Shown: positions 44,755-53,488, counted from the stretch's first letter. The stretch: 56,892 bases of DNA from an uncultured Anaerolineae bacterium (GCA_937922795.1 CALAJK010000083.1:1-56892); one strand, 5' to 3'. A program made the numbers and translations. Notes: generated from the sequence alone by a model not told the origin.

Positions 44755-45360
44755 TCAGCCGCCCGCCAGCCGCCGCAGCACCGGCAGGATTTGCCGCGCC
44801 GCCCGCCCCCGGTGGCTGATGCGGTGTTTCTCCTCCGGGCTGATGCGGCTCCAGGGCAGGGTGTAGCCCTGAGGAATGAAAATCGAATCGTAGCCGAAGC
44901 CGTGTTCGCCCGGCATTTCCTGCTGGGCGATGCGCCCCTCGCACACGCCCTCGACCGTCACGACCGCCTCATCGCCCGGCACGGCCACCGCGATCACGCA
45001 CATGAAGCGGGCGGCGCGCTGCGCGTCCGGCAGCCCGGCCAGCGCGTCCAGCAGCTTCTGGCGGCGCTCGGCCATCGTCAAGCCGGGGCCGCCGTAGCGC
45101 GCCGCGTGGATGCCCGGCGCGCCGCCCAGGGCGTCCACCATCAAGCCGGTGTCGTCGGCCAGCGTCACCAGGCCGCTGGCGCGGGCGTAGGTGCGCGCCT
45201 TGAGCTGCGCGTTGTCGGCCAGCGTCGCACCGTCCTCGTCCACTTCCATGTCCAACAGCCCAACGTCCTGCAAGCCGAGCAGATCCACCGGAGCCTCGGC
45301 CAGCAGCACTCGATATTCAGCCAGTTTGCCGGCGTTGCCCGTCCCAATCAGCAGATCCAT
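44755..45360 (-). CDS. rdgB: XTP/dITP pyrophosphatase (HAM1/RdgB)
   Basis: A 201-residue house-cleaning nucleotide pyrophosphatase that hydrolyses dITP, XTP and similar to the monophosphate, keeping deaminated purines out of DNA. TGNAGKLAEY at the N-terminus, FxxNAxxKA-type (LADNAQLKART), ADDTGLMVDALGGAPGIHAARYGG and the C-terminal GFGYDSIFIPQG with KHRISHRGRA are all family motifs. Length normal. Monocistronic-looking, divergent from the kinase-like gene. Confidence 0.94.
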   Translation of the reverse strand: MDLLIGTGNAGKLAEYRVLLAEAPVDLLGLQDVGLLDMEVDEDGATLADNAQLKARTYARASGLVTLADDTGLMVDALGGAPGIHAARYGGPGLTMAERRQKLLDALAGLPDAQRAARFMCVIAVAVPGDEAVVTVEGVCEGRIAQQEMPGEHGFGYDSIFIPQGYTLPWSRISPEEKHRISHRGRAARQILPVLRRLAGG

Positions 45361-45561
45361 GTCTTCGCCTCACCCGCGCCCTTCGCCTGCTTCCAAAACA
45401 TGCTCAGTGTACCCCACCCGGTGACCAGCAGCCCATAGCGCGAACTTGAAAACGGTATAAAATTAAGCAGCACAGCAGACCATTCGCGGATTAGGCCGGC
45501 AGTTCGATCTGACCGTCCGCGTTCTGATCTGCCCACGCAGCGCCCGGAGAGCGCGGGGACT

Positions 45562-46713
45562 ATGACACTCGATCGACAGTTGAGTTACCAGTCGGTGTTG
45601 GACGGCCTAGGCCAGGGTGTGCTGATCTTCGACAGCGACGACCGGCTGGTGCTGGACAACCTGGCAGCGCGCACCATCCTGGGCGCAGATCTCAAGCTGA
45701 TCCGCGCCAACGGCTGGCCGGCGGCGGCCGCCGTGTTCGATACCCGGCTGATCCAGCCCGACCAGACGGCGGAGGCGGCGCGCCGGCGCGCGCTGGAAGC
45801 GGCGCGGCCTGTCCGCTTCCACATTTACCGCGCCGGCGAATACGTGCCCTGCTGGGCGGCGGCGGTGCATGGCAGCGGCGGCGAAGTGTTCACCATGATC
45901 ACCATCGAGTCGCCGGATTGGTCGGTCATTTCGGACTTGCTGACGCGCTTCCGCGACGAAGTGGAGAGCGCGGCGGCGGCGACGCAGGGACACACGGCGC
46001 TCATCCTGCAGACGCTCAAACAGGCGAAGCCCACGGATACCGTCGAGCAGGTTGGCCGGCGCATCAGCGGCTTCGTCAACCTCATCTCGACCCACATGCA
46101 CCGGGTGTCGCGGCTGGTCAAGCTGCTGCGCCGGCTGGAGCTGATCCGCACCGGCCAGCTCCCGGCCGTGATCCGCAGCGAGCGCCGGCGGGTGGTGCTG
46201 AGCGACTTCATCGAGGATTTCTTGGAAGGCCTAGACGAGATCACGCTGATTGACCCGGAGACCGAGAATCACGATTACCGGGCGCGGGTGGCGGCCAGCA
46301 TCCCTGAGGGCTTGGCCGTGCTCGCGTCGCCGGCGCGGCTCACCGATATCCTGCATGACCTGCTGCGCAACGCGATCATGTACAGCATGAAGGCCACGCC
46401 CATCATCATCCGCGCCCAGGCCGCGCCGCACAGCCGCAGCGTGCAGATTGATGTGATCGACGAGGGCTACGGCATCCGCGCCCGCGAGTCGGAGCGGGTG
46501 TTCGCCATGTTCCAGCGGGCGCGCCAGCCGCAGATCATCGGCGAATTCGGCTACGGCCTCAGCCTGTACCTGTGCAAACATGAAGTTGAGGCGATGAACG
46601 GCAAGATCTGGTTTGAGAGCGAAGAAGGGGTCGGGACGACGTTCAGCCTGAAGCTGCCGGCGTGGCGCGACGGCGACCCCGACAACGCCAGTTCCGAGCC
46701 GGCCAACGCTTGA
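45562..46713 (+). CDS. Histidine-kinase-like protein without a recognisable H-box
   Basis: A 383-residue soluble protein. Residues 5-115 look like a PAS domain (VLDGLGQGVLIFDSDDRLVLDNLAA). Residues 255-370 are a GHKL ATPase: N-box HDLLRNAIMYS (265-275), G1 DEGYGI (300-305) and G2 GEFGYGLSLYL. Between them, where a DHp helix with an H-E/D-x-x-T/P box should be, the sequence (RDEVESAAAATQGHTALIL; ISTHMHRVSRLVKLLRRLE) has no convincing phosphoacceptor motif. It may be a divergent kinase using His143 or His178/180, or a non-kinase ATPase sensor. It lies upstream of a small membrane gene and serS. Confidence 0.8.
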   Translation: MTLDRQLSYQSVLDGLGQGVLIFDSDDRLVLDNLAARTILGADLKLIRANGWPAAAAVFDTRLIQPDQTAEAARRRALEAARPVRFHIYRAGEYVPCWAAAVHGSGGEVFTMITIESPDWSVISDLLTRFRDEVESAAAATQGHTALILQTLKQAKPTDTVEQVGRRISGFVNLISTHMHRVSRLVKLLRRLELIRTGQLPAVIRSERRRVVLSDFIEDFLEGLDEITLIDPETENHDYRARVAASIPEGLAVLASPARLTDILHDLLRNAIMYSMKATPIIIRAQAAPHSRSVQIDVIDEGYGIRARESERVFAMFQRARQPQIIGEFGYGLSLYLCKHEVEAMNGKIWFESEEGVGTTFSLKLPAWRDGDPDNASSEPANA

Positions 46714-46821
46714 TCGCGGCGACGCCCGCCGAGACCCGACAGCGCCTCGACCGGGCTACCCTAGGGTGCGGCGTCTTTCGTGAACCTCTGGCGCGCAGCG
46801 TAGAGAACGGCCTGACGCTTC

Positions 46822-46992
46822 ATGCTTTTCACGCGCGAGTTTTTTGACCTGCTGATCGGGGTGGTCATCATCTCCGGGTTGGCGCTGGCGGCGCGGCGGC
46901 TGTACCACGACCTGAAACGCCCCCTGCCCGGCTCAACCTGGGACGGCAGCGATACGCAGCCGTCCCAGCCGCGCCGCGAGGATGACCGCTGA
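46822..46992 (+). CDS. Small single-span membrane protein
   Basis: Fifty-six codons: MLFTREFFDLLIGVVIISGL followed by ALAARRLYHDLKRPLPG and a hydrophilic, Asp/Arg/Gln-rich tail ending REDDR. One membrane helix (about 9-24) with positive residues after it predicts a cytoplasmic C-terminus. It sits between the kinase-like gene and serS, in the same direction, 36 bases before serS. The coherent membrane-plus-tail design argues for a real gene although no clear ribosome-binding site is seen. Confidence 0.6.
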   Translation: MLFTREFFDLLIGVVIISGLALAARRLYHDLKRPLPGSTWDGSDTQPSQPRREDDR

Positions 46993-47028
46993 CCGAGACG
47001 CTTCACGTCTCGCTATGAGGAGGACGAC

Positions 47029-48444
47029 ATGCTGGATATTAGCCTCATCCGGGAACGCCCGGAATGGGTCAAGGAGCAGATCGCCAAGCTCAACGACCCG
47101 TCCGCCGCCGCCCACATCGACTCGATCCTGGCGCTGGACCGCGAGCGGCGCGGGCTGCTGACCGAAGTGGAAACGCTGCAGGCAGCGCGCAACCGCCTCA
47201 ACAAGAGTTTGGGGGCGCTGCGCGGCAGCAAGCAGTGGGATGAGGCGGCTCGGGCGGCGCTGGCCGGCGCGGCCGCTCAAGCCGTCGCCGCCGGCGACTA
47301 TGAAGCCGCCGAGCGCTGGCTGACCGGCGCGGGCGGGCCGCCGCCGGCGGGGGCGCCGGCGAACGCGATGGACGGCCTGATGGACGCGCTGCGCGCCCTG
47401 GGCGACCGGGTGAACGCCCTCAATGAGCGCGTGCGCGCGGTGGAAGCCGACCTGGACGAGCACATGCTGTGGGTCCCCAATCTGCCGCATGAGAGCGTGC
47501 CCGTGGCCGACAGCGATGAGGCCAACGTCCCCTGGGAGCCGGAGGGCAAGCCGCGCGCTTTCGACTTCACGCCGCTGCCCCATTGGGAGCTGGGGCCGGC
47601 GCTGGACATCATCGACTTTGAGCGCGGCGTCAAACTGGCCGGGTCGCGGGCTTACGTGCTGAAAGGCTGGGGGGCGCGCTTGCAGCGGGCGCTCATCAAT
47701 CTGTTCCTGGACATGGCGCGGGCGCGCGGCTTCACCGAGCTGTACGTGCCGTATTTCGTCCAAGAAGCCATGATGTACGGCGCAGGCCAGTTCCCGAAGT
47801 TCCGCGACAACGTCTACTACGACCCCGACGCCGACGTGTACATGCTGCCGACGGCCGAGGTGGCCATCACCAACCTGCACCGCGATGAGATCCTGGATGA
47901 AGTACAGCTGCCGCTGTACTACGTCGCCCACACGCCCTGCTTCCGGCGGGAGAAGGTCAGCGCCGGGCGCGACGTGCGCGGCATCAAGCGGGTGCACCAG
48001 TTCGAGAAAGTGGAGCTGTACAAATTCACCACGCCGGAGACCAGCTATGCCGAGCTTGAATCGTTGGTGGAGGCGGCCAGCGACGTCTGCCGCGCCCTGC
48101 AGATCCCCTTCCGCCGGCTGGAGATCGTCACCGGCGACCTGGGCTTCAGCGCCAGCAAGAAATATGACCTGGAGATGTGGGCCCCCGGCTGCGGCGAGTG
48201 GCTGGAAGTCAGCTCGTGCAGCAACACCGAGGCGTTCCAGGCGCGGCGGGCGAACATCAAGTACCGCCCCCAGGGGAGCAAGAAAGCCCAGTTCGTCCAC
48301 ACGCTCAACGGCAGCGGCCTGGCGACGCCGCGCGTGATCATCGCCGTGCTGGAGAACTATCAGCAGGCCGACGGCAGCGTGATCATCCCGGAGGCGCTGC
48401 GCCCCTACCTGGGCGGCGCGGAGCGCATCGCCCGCACCGGCTGA
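47029..48444 (+). CDS. serS: Seryl-tRNA synthetase
   Basis: A 471-residue class II synthetase, charging tRNA-Ser and tRNA-Sec. The N-terminal coiled-coil arm (about 30-155) is followed by the catalytic domain with TxE loop MLPTAEVAITN, motif 2 PCFRREKVSAGRDVRGIKRVHQFEKVE and motif 3 SGLATPRVIIAVLENYQ. It is about 45 residues longer than a typical bacterial SerRS; most of the excess lies in the arm and includes a Gly/Pro/Ala-rich loop (GAGGPPPAGAPANA, about 102-116). AGGAGG precedes the ATG. Confidence 0.95.
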   Translation: MLDISLIRERPEWVKEQIAKLNDPSAAAHIDSILALDRERRGLLTEVETLQAARNRLNKSLGALRGSKQWDEAARAALAGAAAQAVAAGDYEAAERWLTGAGGPPPAGAPANAMDGLMDALRALGDRVNALNERVRAVEADLDEHMLWVPNLPHESVPVADSDEANVPWEPEGKPRAFDFTPLPHWELGPALDIIDFERGVKLAGSRAYVLKGWGARLQRALINLFLDMARARGFTELYVPYFVQEAMMYGAGQFPKFRDNVYYDPDADVYMLPTAEVAITNLHRDEILDEVQLPLYYVAHTPCFRREKVSAGRDVRGIKRVHQFEKVELYKFTTPETSYAELESLVEAASDVCRALQIPFRRLEIVTGDLGFSASKKYDLEMWAPGCGEWLEVSSCSNTEAFQARRANIKYRPQGSKKAQFVHTLNGSGLATPRVIIAVLENYQQADGSVIIPEALRPYLGGAERIARTG

Positions 48445-48453
48445 CGACCGCCC

Positions 48454-49779
48454 TCACGACGCGGCGCGCTCGCCGGCAGGCCAGGCGGGCGCGTCTGCCG
48501 GTATCTCCCGCTCGATCGCCCACAGGTGCTTGTGATACTCCACCTCGATCGTATGGCGCGGCGACTGGATGAACTGCCGCTTGATCTGCGCCACCTCGCG
48601 GGCGATGCGCTGGCGCATGTCGGGCGGCAGGTGATAGCGGCCGGCGATGTAGTTGGCGACCAGCTTGCTCTGCGCGTCGGACAGCGGCCAGATCGAGCCT
48701 AACGGCTGCACCAGGCCGATGAAATACAGGCTGGGATGATCAGGGTGAAAAACGCGCAGATACAGCGGCACATCGCCGTCGGCGAAATTGATGAAAGCGG
48801 GGTCGAAGAACGGGAAGCTGATGCGGAAACCGGTGGCGGCGATGATCACGTCGTAGTCTTCTCGCCGTCCATCCACAAAGTGCACCGTCTGGCCGTCGAA
48901 GCGCTCGATGTCCCGGCGCGGGTGGACTTTGCCGTGTCGCAGGAAGTACAGCAGCTCCGAATTGGCGACCAGATGCGCCTGCAAGATGCCGTGCCGGGGG
49001 CGCTCCAGCCCGTACTGGCGGTAGTCGCCGACGTGCAGCCACAGCGCCGTCCGCAGCAGCGGCACGCGCAGCCAATCCGGCAGCCAGGCGAGACGGTCGG
49101 CCAACACGTCGGACGGCAGGCCGAAGAACATGAACTTGGGGATGATGTAGTAACCGCGCCGCATGCTGATGGCGGTGAAGGCCGAGACGCGGCTGGTCTC
49201 GACGGCGATGTCGCAGGCCGAATTGCCGCCGCCGATCACCAGCACGCGCTGGCCGCGAAACGGCGCGGCGGACTTGTATGCGTGAGAGTGCAAGAACTGT
49301 CCGGTGAAAGTCCCAGGATAATGCGGCAGCCGGGGGTCCCAATGATGGCCGCTCGCCACCAGCAGATGGTCGAAGTGCTCTACCGTGCCGTCGCCCAACG
49401 TGATCTGCCAAGTTTCATCAGGCAGTTTCTCCGCCCGGACGACCTCGGTGTTGAAGCGGATGTAGTCAGTCACGCCGAAGTGCCGGGCGTATCCCTGAAA
49501 GTAGGCCAGCACCTGCTGGTGCGACGGATAATCCGGGTAGTCCGGCGGCATCGGGTAGTCGGCATACTGGGACATCCGGCGTGAGCTGATGATATGGGTC
49601 GTCTCAAACACGCTGGAATGGCTGACTTCCGGCGTGAACACCCAGTTGCCGCCGACCTGATCGCCCTTCTCATAGATGACGATGTGGCGCAGGCCGGCTT
49701 GCAGCAGGTTCTTGCCGGCGGTGATGCCGGACGGCCCAGCGCCGATGACGCACACGCGCGCTGATGTATCTCGTTTCAT
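48454..49779 (-). CDS. Flavin-containing monooxygenase
   Basis: A 441-residue FMO-type flavoprotein, expected to use FAD, NADPH and O2 to oxygenate N- or S-containing or carbonyl substrates. FAD fingerprint GAGPSG (13-18), then the NADPH fingerprint GGGNSA in VLVIGGGNSACDIA, and the C-terminal IIAATGF motif. YFQGYARHFGVTDYIRFNTEV corresponds to the usual FMO middle region. It is the last of four genes oriented leftwards in the oxidative cluster with the MDR reductase and P450. AT-rich DNA lies just upstream. Substrate unknown. Confidence 0.88.
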   Translation of the reverse strand: MKRDTSARVCVIGAGPSGITAGKNLLQAGLRHIVIYEKGDQVGGNWVFTPEVSHSSVFETTHIISSRRMSQYADYPMPPDYPDYPSHQQVLAYFQGYARHFGVTDYIRFNTEVVRAEKLPDETWQITLGDGTVEHFDHLLVASGHHWDPRLPHYPGTFTGQFLHSHAYKSAAPFRGQRVLVIGGGNSACDIAVETSRVSAFTAISMRRGYYIIPKFMFFGLPSDVLADRLAWLPDWLRVPLLRTALWLHVGDYRQYGLERPRHGILQAHLVANSELLYFLRHGKVHPRRDIERFDGQTVHFVDGRREDYDVIIAATGFRISFPFFDPAFINFADGDVPLYLRVFHPDHPSLYFIGLVQPLGSIWPLSDAQSKLVANYIAGRYHLPPDMRQRIAREVAQIKRQFIQSPRHTIEVEYHKHLWAIEREIPADAPAWPAGERAAS

Positions 49780-49844
49780 AACGCCAATCCGTTCTGTATC
49801 GTCTATATTCTATAATATATACTAAATTAGGTTTTGCCTGCCTT

Positions 49845-49859
49845 GTCGGCGCAGCCGAC
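49845..49859. repeat. Short hairpin GTCGGC/GCCGAC
   Basis: GTCGGC-gca-GCCGAC lies in the gap between the MDR and FMO genes, downstream of the former. It could weakly terminate the MDR transcript; no T-run. Confidence 0.35.
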
Positions 49860-49907
49860 GCCCCTGCGCCCAGCCCCAACTCAGCGCTGGTCTTCATCGC
49901 CAGCGCG

Positions 49908-50909
49908 CTACAACCATACGACCACTTTGCCGCGGCTGCGCCCGCTGTGCAGGTGCTCGACCGCGTCAGCTACCGCCTCCAGGCCGCGAAATTCTGCCGG
50001 ATCGATGGCCACCTGCAGCGCCCCCGCCCGCACCATCTCCAGCAGGCGCGTCAAATGCTCTGGAGCTTGGCGGAAGAAGTGCGGCAGGAACATGCTGCGC
50101 ACCGACGCCGACTTGCTCAGCAACTTGGTGTAGATGCGCGGCGCGGTCACCGCCTCCGGCGTGTCTAGGTATTCGGTGATGTAGCCGATGATGACCAGCC
50201 GCCCGCGCACGGCCAGGTGCTCCAGCGCCACATCGAACATTCGCCGCCCCACCGACTCGTAAACCAGGTCAACGCCGCGCGGGTATTCAGCGCCCAGCAC
50301 CGCGTCCAGGTCCTCATCGTGATAGTTGACCACCCGATCACAGCCCAGCGTCCGCAGCAGCTCGGCCTTGTCGGGGCCGCCGCAGGTGCCGATGACGTGG
50401 CAGCCCGCCGCTTTGGCCAACTGCACCGCGAACTGACCGGTGCCGCCCGCCGCCGCCGTCACCAGCACCGTCTCGCCGGCTTGCATCTCGCCGGTCACCG
50501 ACAGGCCGATAGAAGCGGTCACGCCGCTGATGGCCAGCGCCAGGATTTCCGGCGAGGCCGCAGGCACGCGCACCGCCCGCCCGGCGCGCACTGTGTAGTA
50601 CTCACGGTAGCCGCCGCCCAAGCTGTTGGTCAGCACCGCATCGCCCACCTGGAAGGCGGTCACGCCGTCACCCACGGCGGCCACTTCGCCCACGGCTTCC
50701 GCCCCCAGGTCGATCGGCGGCTGCGCGCCGGGGGTGTAGCGGCCGGCGCTGATGTTCACGTCGGTGGCGTTGACGCCGGCGCAGCGGTTGCGCACCAGGA
50801 TGTCGCCGGGGCCGGGGGCTTCCAGCGGAACTTCGACGACGGCGGCAGCCTCGCGGAAGCGCGGGCTGAACCGGGCGGCGACCAGCTTACGATAAGTCGA
50901 AGGCAGCAT
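49908..50909 (-). CDS. MDR-family NAD(P)H quinone/enone oxidoreductase
   Basis: A 333-residue zinc-independent medium-chain dehydrogenase/reductase, close in style to prostaglandin reductase-3/ZADH2-like enzymes. GroES-like N-terminal domain with CAGVNATDVNISAGRY and GAEAVGEVAAVG, then the nucleotide loop AAAGGTGQFAVQLAK and YESVGRRMFDVAL. It probably reduces an alpha,beta-unsaturated ketone or a quinone with NADPH. AAGGAAG precedes the ATG. It lies between FMO and P450 on the same strand, consistent with an oxidative pathway. Confidence 0.88.
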   Translation of the reverse strand: MLPSTYRKLVAARFSPRFREAAAVVEVPLEAPGPGDILVRNRCAGVNATDVNISAGRYTPGAQPPIDLGAEAVGEVAAVGDGVTAFQVGDAVLTNSLGGGYREYYTVRAGRAVRVPAASPEILALAISGVTASIGLSVTGEMQAGETVLVTAAAGGTGQFAVQLAKAAGCHVIGTCGGPDKAELLRTLGCDRVVNYHDEDLDAVLGAEYPRGVDLVYESVGRRMFDVALEHLAVRGRLVIIGYITEYLDTPEAVTAPRIYTKLLSKSASVRSMFLPHFFRQAPEHLTRLLEMVRAGALQVAIDPAEFRGLEAVADAVEHLHSGRSRGKVVVWL

Positions 50910-50996
50910 AAGCTTCCTTGCGGGATGGCGAGCCGGTTATCAACGACCAGCCCTCATTATAACAATAAATAACAACAGCAGCACAGCCGGCGCTCT

Positions 50997-51257
50997 TCAC
51001 TGAGCGCTGATGACGCCGACCTCCTGCACATCGACCCGGACGCCGCCCAGTTCGGGCGGGATGCGGTCTTCAGGGGCGAGCTGCGCCGCTGGCAGCTTGC
51101 GCTCCACCATCACCACCAGCCCGATCTCGCCGGTTGGCGAACCGCGCCGGTAGACCTGGCCGACGCCGACGCCGACCACATTCGGCAGGCGCAGCAGCCT
51201 CTCTTCATAACGCGCCTGCACAGCCGCCGCCTGGGCCATCTGATCTTCCTGGGACAT
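50997..51257 (-). CDS. Small protein resembling the N-terminal domain of some trypsin-like proteins
   Basis: An 86-residue protein. LLRLPNVVGVGVGQVYRRG, IGLVVMVERKLPAAQLAPEDRIPPELGGVRVDVQEVG is a beta-rich pattern that I recall from the leading domain of bacterial trypsin-like or NAL1-like proteins, where a protease domain follows; here it stands alone and ends cleanly. GGGAGG lies 6 bases before ATG 51257. No signal peptide. It sits between the P450 and MDR genes, same strand. Function unknown. Confidence 0.72.
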   Translation of the reverse strand: MSQEDQMAQAAAVQARYEERLLRLPNVVGVGVGQVYRRGSPTGEIGLVVMVERKLPAAQLAPEDRIPPELGGVRVDVQEVGVISAQ

Positions 51258-51331
51258 ATGCGCCTCCCGGCCAATGGACGCTGCCTTGATTGTACCACGT
51301 CCGGGCGGGCGCGGTTGCCGTTCGCCGCCGG

Positions 51332-52711
51332 TTACAGCGCCGCCTCGCGCACGCCCTGGCGCACGCGCAGCGTCATCGGCAGCCCGCCTTTCGGGTTCAG
51401 CGTGATCAGCGGCAGCATCTCCACGCGCTGCCCCGGCTCCAGCTCCAGCCGGTAGCGGCTGGCCAGCGTCGCCAGCAGCAGCCGCGCTTCCATCATGGCG
51501 AAGCTGTTGCCGATGCACACCCGCGGCCCGCCGCCGAACGGCAGATAAGCATACTTCGGGATGCGGGCTTCGCTTTCCGGGCTGAAGCGCTCCGGGCGGA
51601 AAGCGTCCGGCTCGTCCCACCAGCGCGGGTCGTGGTGGGTGAAGTACAGCAGAATATTGAGCGAGCTGCCTTTGGCGATGGGATAGCCAGCGATCTCAAT
51701 ATCCTCAATGGCCATGCGCCCGAAGCCCCAGGCCGGCGGGTACAGCCGCAGCGCTTCTTTGATGACCATCTCGGTGTACGGCAGTCGTTCCAGATCGGCC
51801 AGCGTCGGCGGCCGGCCGGCCAGCACCGCATCCAGCTCAGCGTGCAGCCGGGCCTCAGCTTCGGGGTGCTGCGCGAGCAGATACCAAGTCCAGTTGAGCG
51901 TGTTGGCGGTCGTCTCGTGACCGGCCAGCAGCAGCGTCACCAGCTCATCGCGCACCTGCACGTCGGTCATACCTCGATCGTCATCGTCGCGCGCCAGCAG
52001 CAGCATCGACAGCAGGTCGCCGCGATCCTGACCCACGGCTCGCCAGTCGCCGATGATGCGGTAGATGATGTCGTCCAGGTCGCGCTTGGCGCGGCGGGCG
52101 CGCCGTTCGGCGGGCGTCGGAACCCAGGCGGGCAGCAGCGCCGCGCGCGTGTCGACGAAGTGACGCTGGATGACCTCCAGCGCCTTGCCCACCCGCTGCA
52201 CATCGCCGGAGACATCGGCATTGAACAGCGTCTTGGCGACGATCAGCATCGTCAGGCGCGTCATCTCGCGGCTGATGTCCAGCCGGACGCCGTCGCGCCA
52301 CGAGTCCATCACCTGGAGCGCGTACTGCACCATCGTATCGGCGTAGGATTCGATACGCCGAGCGTGCAGCGCCGGAGCCACCAAGCGGCGCTGACGCCGC
52401 CAAAACTCGCCATCGCTGACGAGCAAGCCATTGCCCAAGAAGCGCGCCAGGCCGTGGCGCGTGTTTTTGTAGTCCTCGTCTTTGTGAAAGTGGGCGGCCT
52501 GCTCCACCGTCACCTGATAGATGATCTCCGGGTTGGACGTGAAGTACTGCACCAGCTTGCCGGCGCGGATGCAGAAGAAGTCGCCGTAGTCGCGCTGCCA
52601 GGCCGTCAGCGTCTCGAACAGATGGCTGGTGACCTGGCGGGTGAAACGCAGGATGGCGATCGGATTGTTCAGCGGCGGCGGGCCGGGGGGATAGTGCATG
52701 TTCGCAGCCAT
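51332..52711 (-). CDS. Cytochrome P450
   Basis: A 459-residue class P450 monooxygenase. The I-helix oxygen-binding motif LLAGHETTANT, K-helix EALRLYPPAWG, PERF (AFRPERFSPES) and the heme-binding loop FGGGPRVCIGNSFA with the axial Cys are all present. The style is that of fatty-acid/terpene-type bacterial P450s (CYP102/CYP4-like). No ferredoxin or reductase gene is adjacent. I use ATG 52711 (GGAG upstream) rather than the GTG at 52720. It is divergent from the TetR gene and shares its control region. Confidence 0.94.
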   Translation of the reverse strand: MAANMHYPPGPPPLNNPIAILRFTRQVTSHLFETLTAWQRDYGDFFCIRAGKLVQYFTSNPEIIYQVTVEQAAHFHKDEDYKNTRHGLARFLGNGLLVSDGEFWRRQRRLVAPALHARRIESYADTMVQYALQVMDSWRDGVRLDISREMTRLTMLIVAKTLFNADVSGDVQRVGKALEVIQRHFVDTRAALLPAWVPTPAERRARRAKRDLDDIIYRIIGDWRAVGQDRGDLLSMLLLARDDDDRGMTDVQVRDELVTLLLAGHETTANTLNWTWYLLAQHPEAEARLHAELDAVLAGRPPTLADLERLPYTEMVIKEALRLYPPAWGFGRMAIEDIEIAGYPIAKGSSLNILLYFTHHDPRWWDEPDAFRPERFSPESEARIPKYAYLPFGGGPRVCIGNSFAMMEARLLLATLASRYRLELEPGQRVEMLPLITLNPKGGLPMTLRVRQGVREAAL

Positions 52712-52754
52712 TGGGATCACAGCTCCAGGCTAATGCTACACTATGTTGCATTCT

Positions 52755-52846
52755 AGACAGTCTGTAGTATCATTCACGATGATAAGCAAAACTCGCGGCC
52801 TGTCAATGAACAATCCGCCTGCACTGTCAAATAGTAGACACGTGTC
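52755..52846. promoter_or_regulatory. Shared P450/TetR control region
   Basis: Minus-strand promoter for the P450: TTGACA (52801-52806) and TATCAT (52779-52784), 16-base spacer. Downstream of it, AGAC-a-GTCT (52755-52763) is a dyad at the probable start. On the TetR side GACACGTGTC (52837-52846) is a perfect 10-bp palindrome ending 1 base before the TetR start codon. A second TGTCAA (52825-52830) repeats the -35 24 bases away. Both dyads are plausible TetR operators. Confidence 0.55.
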
Positions 52847-52847
52847 C

Positions 52848-53468
52848 ATGAATGCTCCAACGTCCCGCCCAGACCGCCGCGTCCAGCGCACCCGCCAGCT
52901 CCTGCGCGATGCGCTGATGGCGCTGATCGTCGAGAAAGGCTACGACGCCGTCGCGGTGCAGGACATCACCGACCGCGCCAACGTGGCCCGCACCACCTTC
53001 TACCTGCACTTCCGCGACAAAGAAGACCTGCTGCTGCGCAGCATGGAGGCCGTCTACGACGACTTGACCGCCCGCATGGGCCAGGTATCGCCGGATGGGC
53101 TGCTGGCCAACGGGCTGCCAGCCGAGGTGGTGGCGTTCGAGCATGTGGCCGAACACGCCGCCTTCTACCGGGTGATGTTCAGCAGCCGGGGGGTGGCGGC
53201 CTTCATCGTGCGGGTGCGCCGCTACCTGGCGTCGCAGTTCGTCGCCTTCGCCCGCGAGCTGCTGCCGGCTGCGCTTCAGACGCGGCTGCCGCTAGAAGCG
53301 ATCGCGCACCGCGAAGCCGGGGCGCTCATCGGCAGCATCAGCTGGTGGTTAGAACATGACATGCCCTACACGCCGGAGCAGATGGCGCGGCTGCACTACG
53401 AAGTGGGCGCGCGCGGCCTGCTGTGGGCGACCAGCGCTGACGCTGCGCCGCCGGCCGGCGAAAGCTGA
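52848..53468 (+). CDS. TetR-family transcriptional regulator
   Basis: A 206-residue TetR/AcrR repressor. The helix-turn-helix is VQRTRQLLRDALMALIVEKGY then VQDITDRANVARTTFYLHFRDKEDLL (residues about 11-58), and the remainder is a helical ligand-binding domain, with C-terminal TetR_C-type features (EHAAFYRVMFSS, LIGSISWWLEHDMP). ATG 52848 starts just before the conserved domain; upstream in-frame ATGs exist but overlap the promoter. It is divergent from the P450 gene and probably represses it and itself, released by the P450 substrate. Confidence 0.88.
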   Translation: MNAPTSRPDRRVQRTRQLLRDALMALIVEKGYDAVAVQDITDRANVARTTFYLHFRDKEDLLLRSMEAVYDDLTARMGQVSPDGLLANGLPAEVVAFEHVAEHAAFYRVMFSSRGVAAFIVRVRRYLASQFVAFARELLPAALQTRLPLEAIAHREAGALIGSISWWLEHDMPYTPEQMARLHYEVGARGLLWATSADAAPPAGES

Positions 53469-53482
53469 AGCGCCAATCCTGC

Positions 53483-53488
53483 TATAAT
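53483..53488 (+). promoter_or_regulatory. -10 element of the WD40 lipoprotein gene
   Basis: TATAAT, 15 bases after the TetR stop codon and 39 bases before the start codon. Confidence 0.5.
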
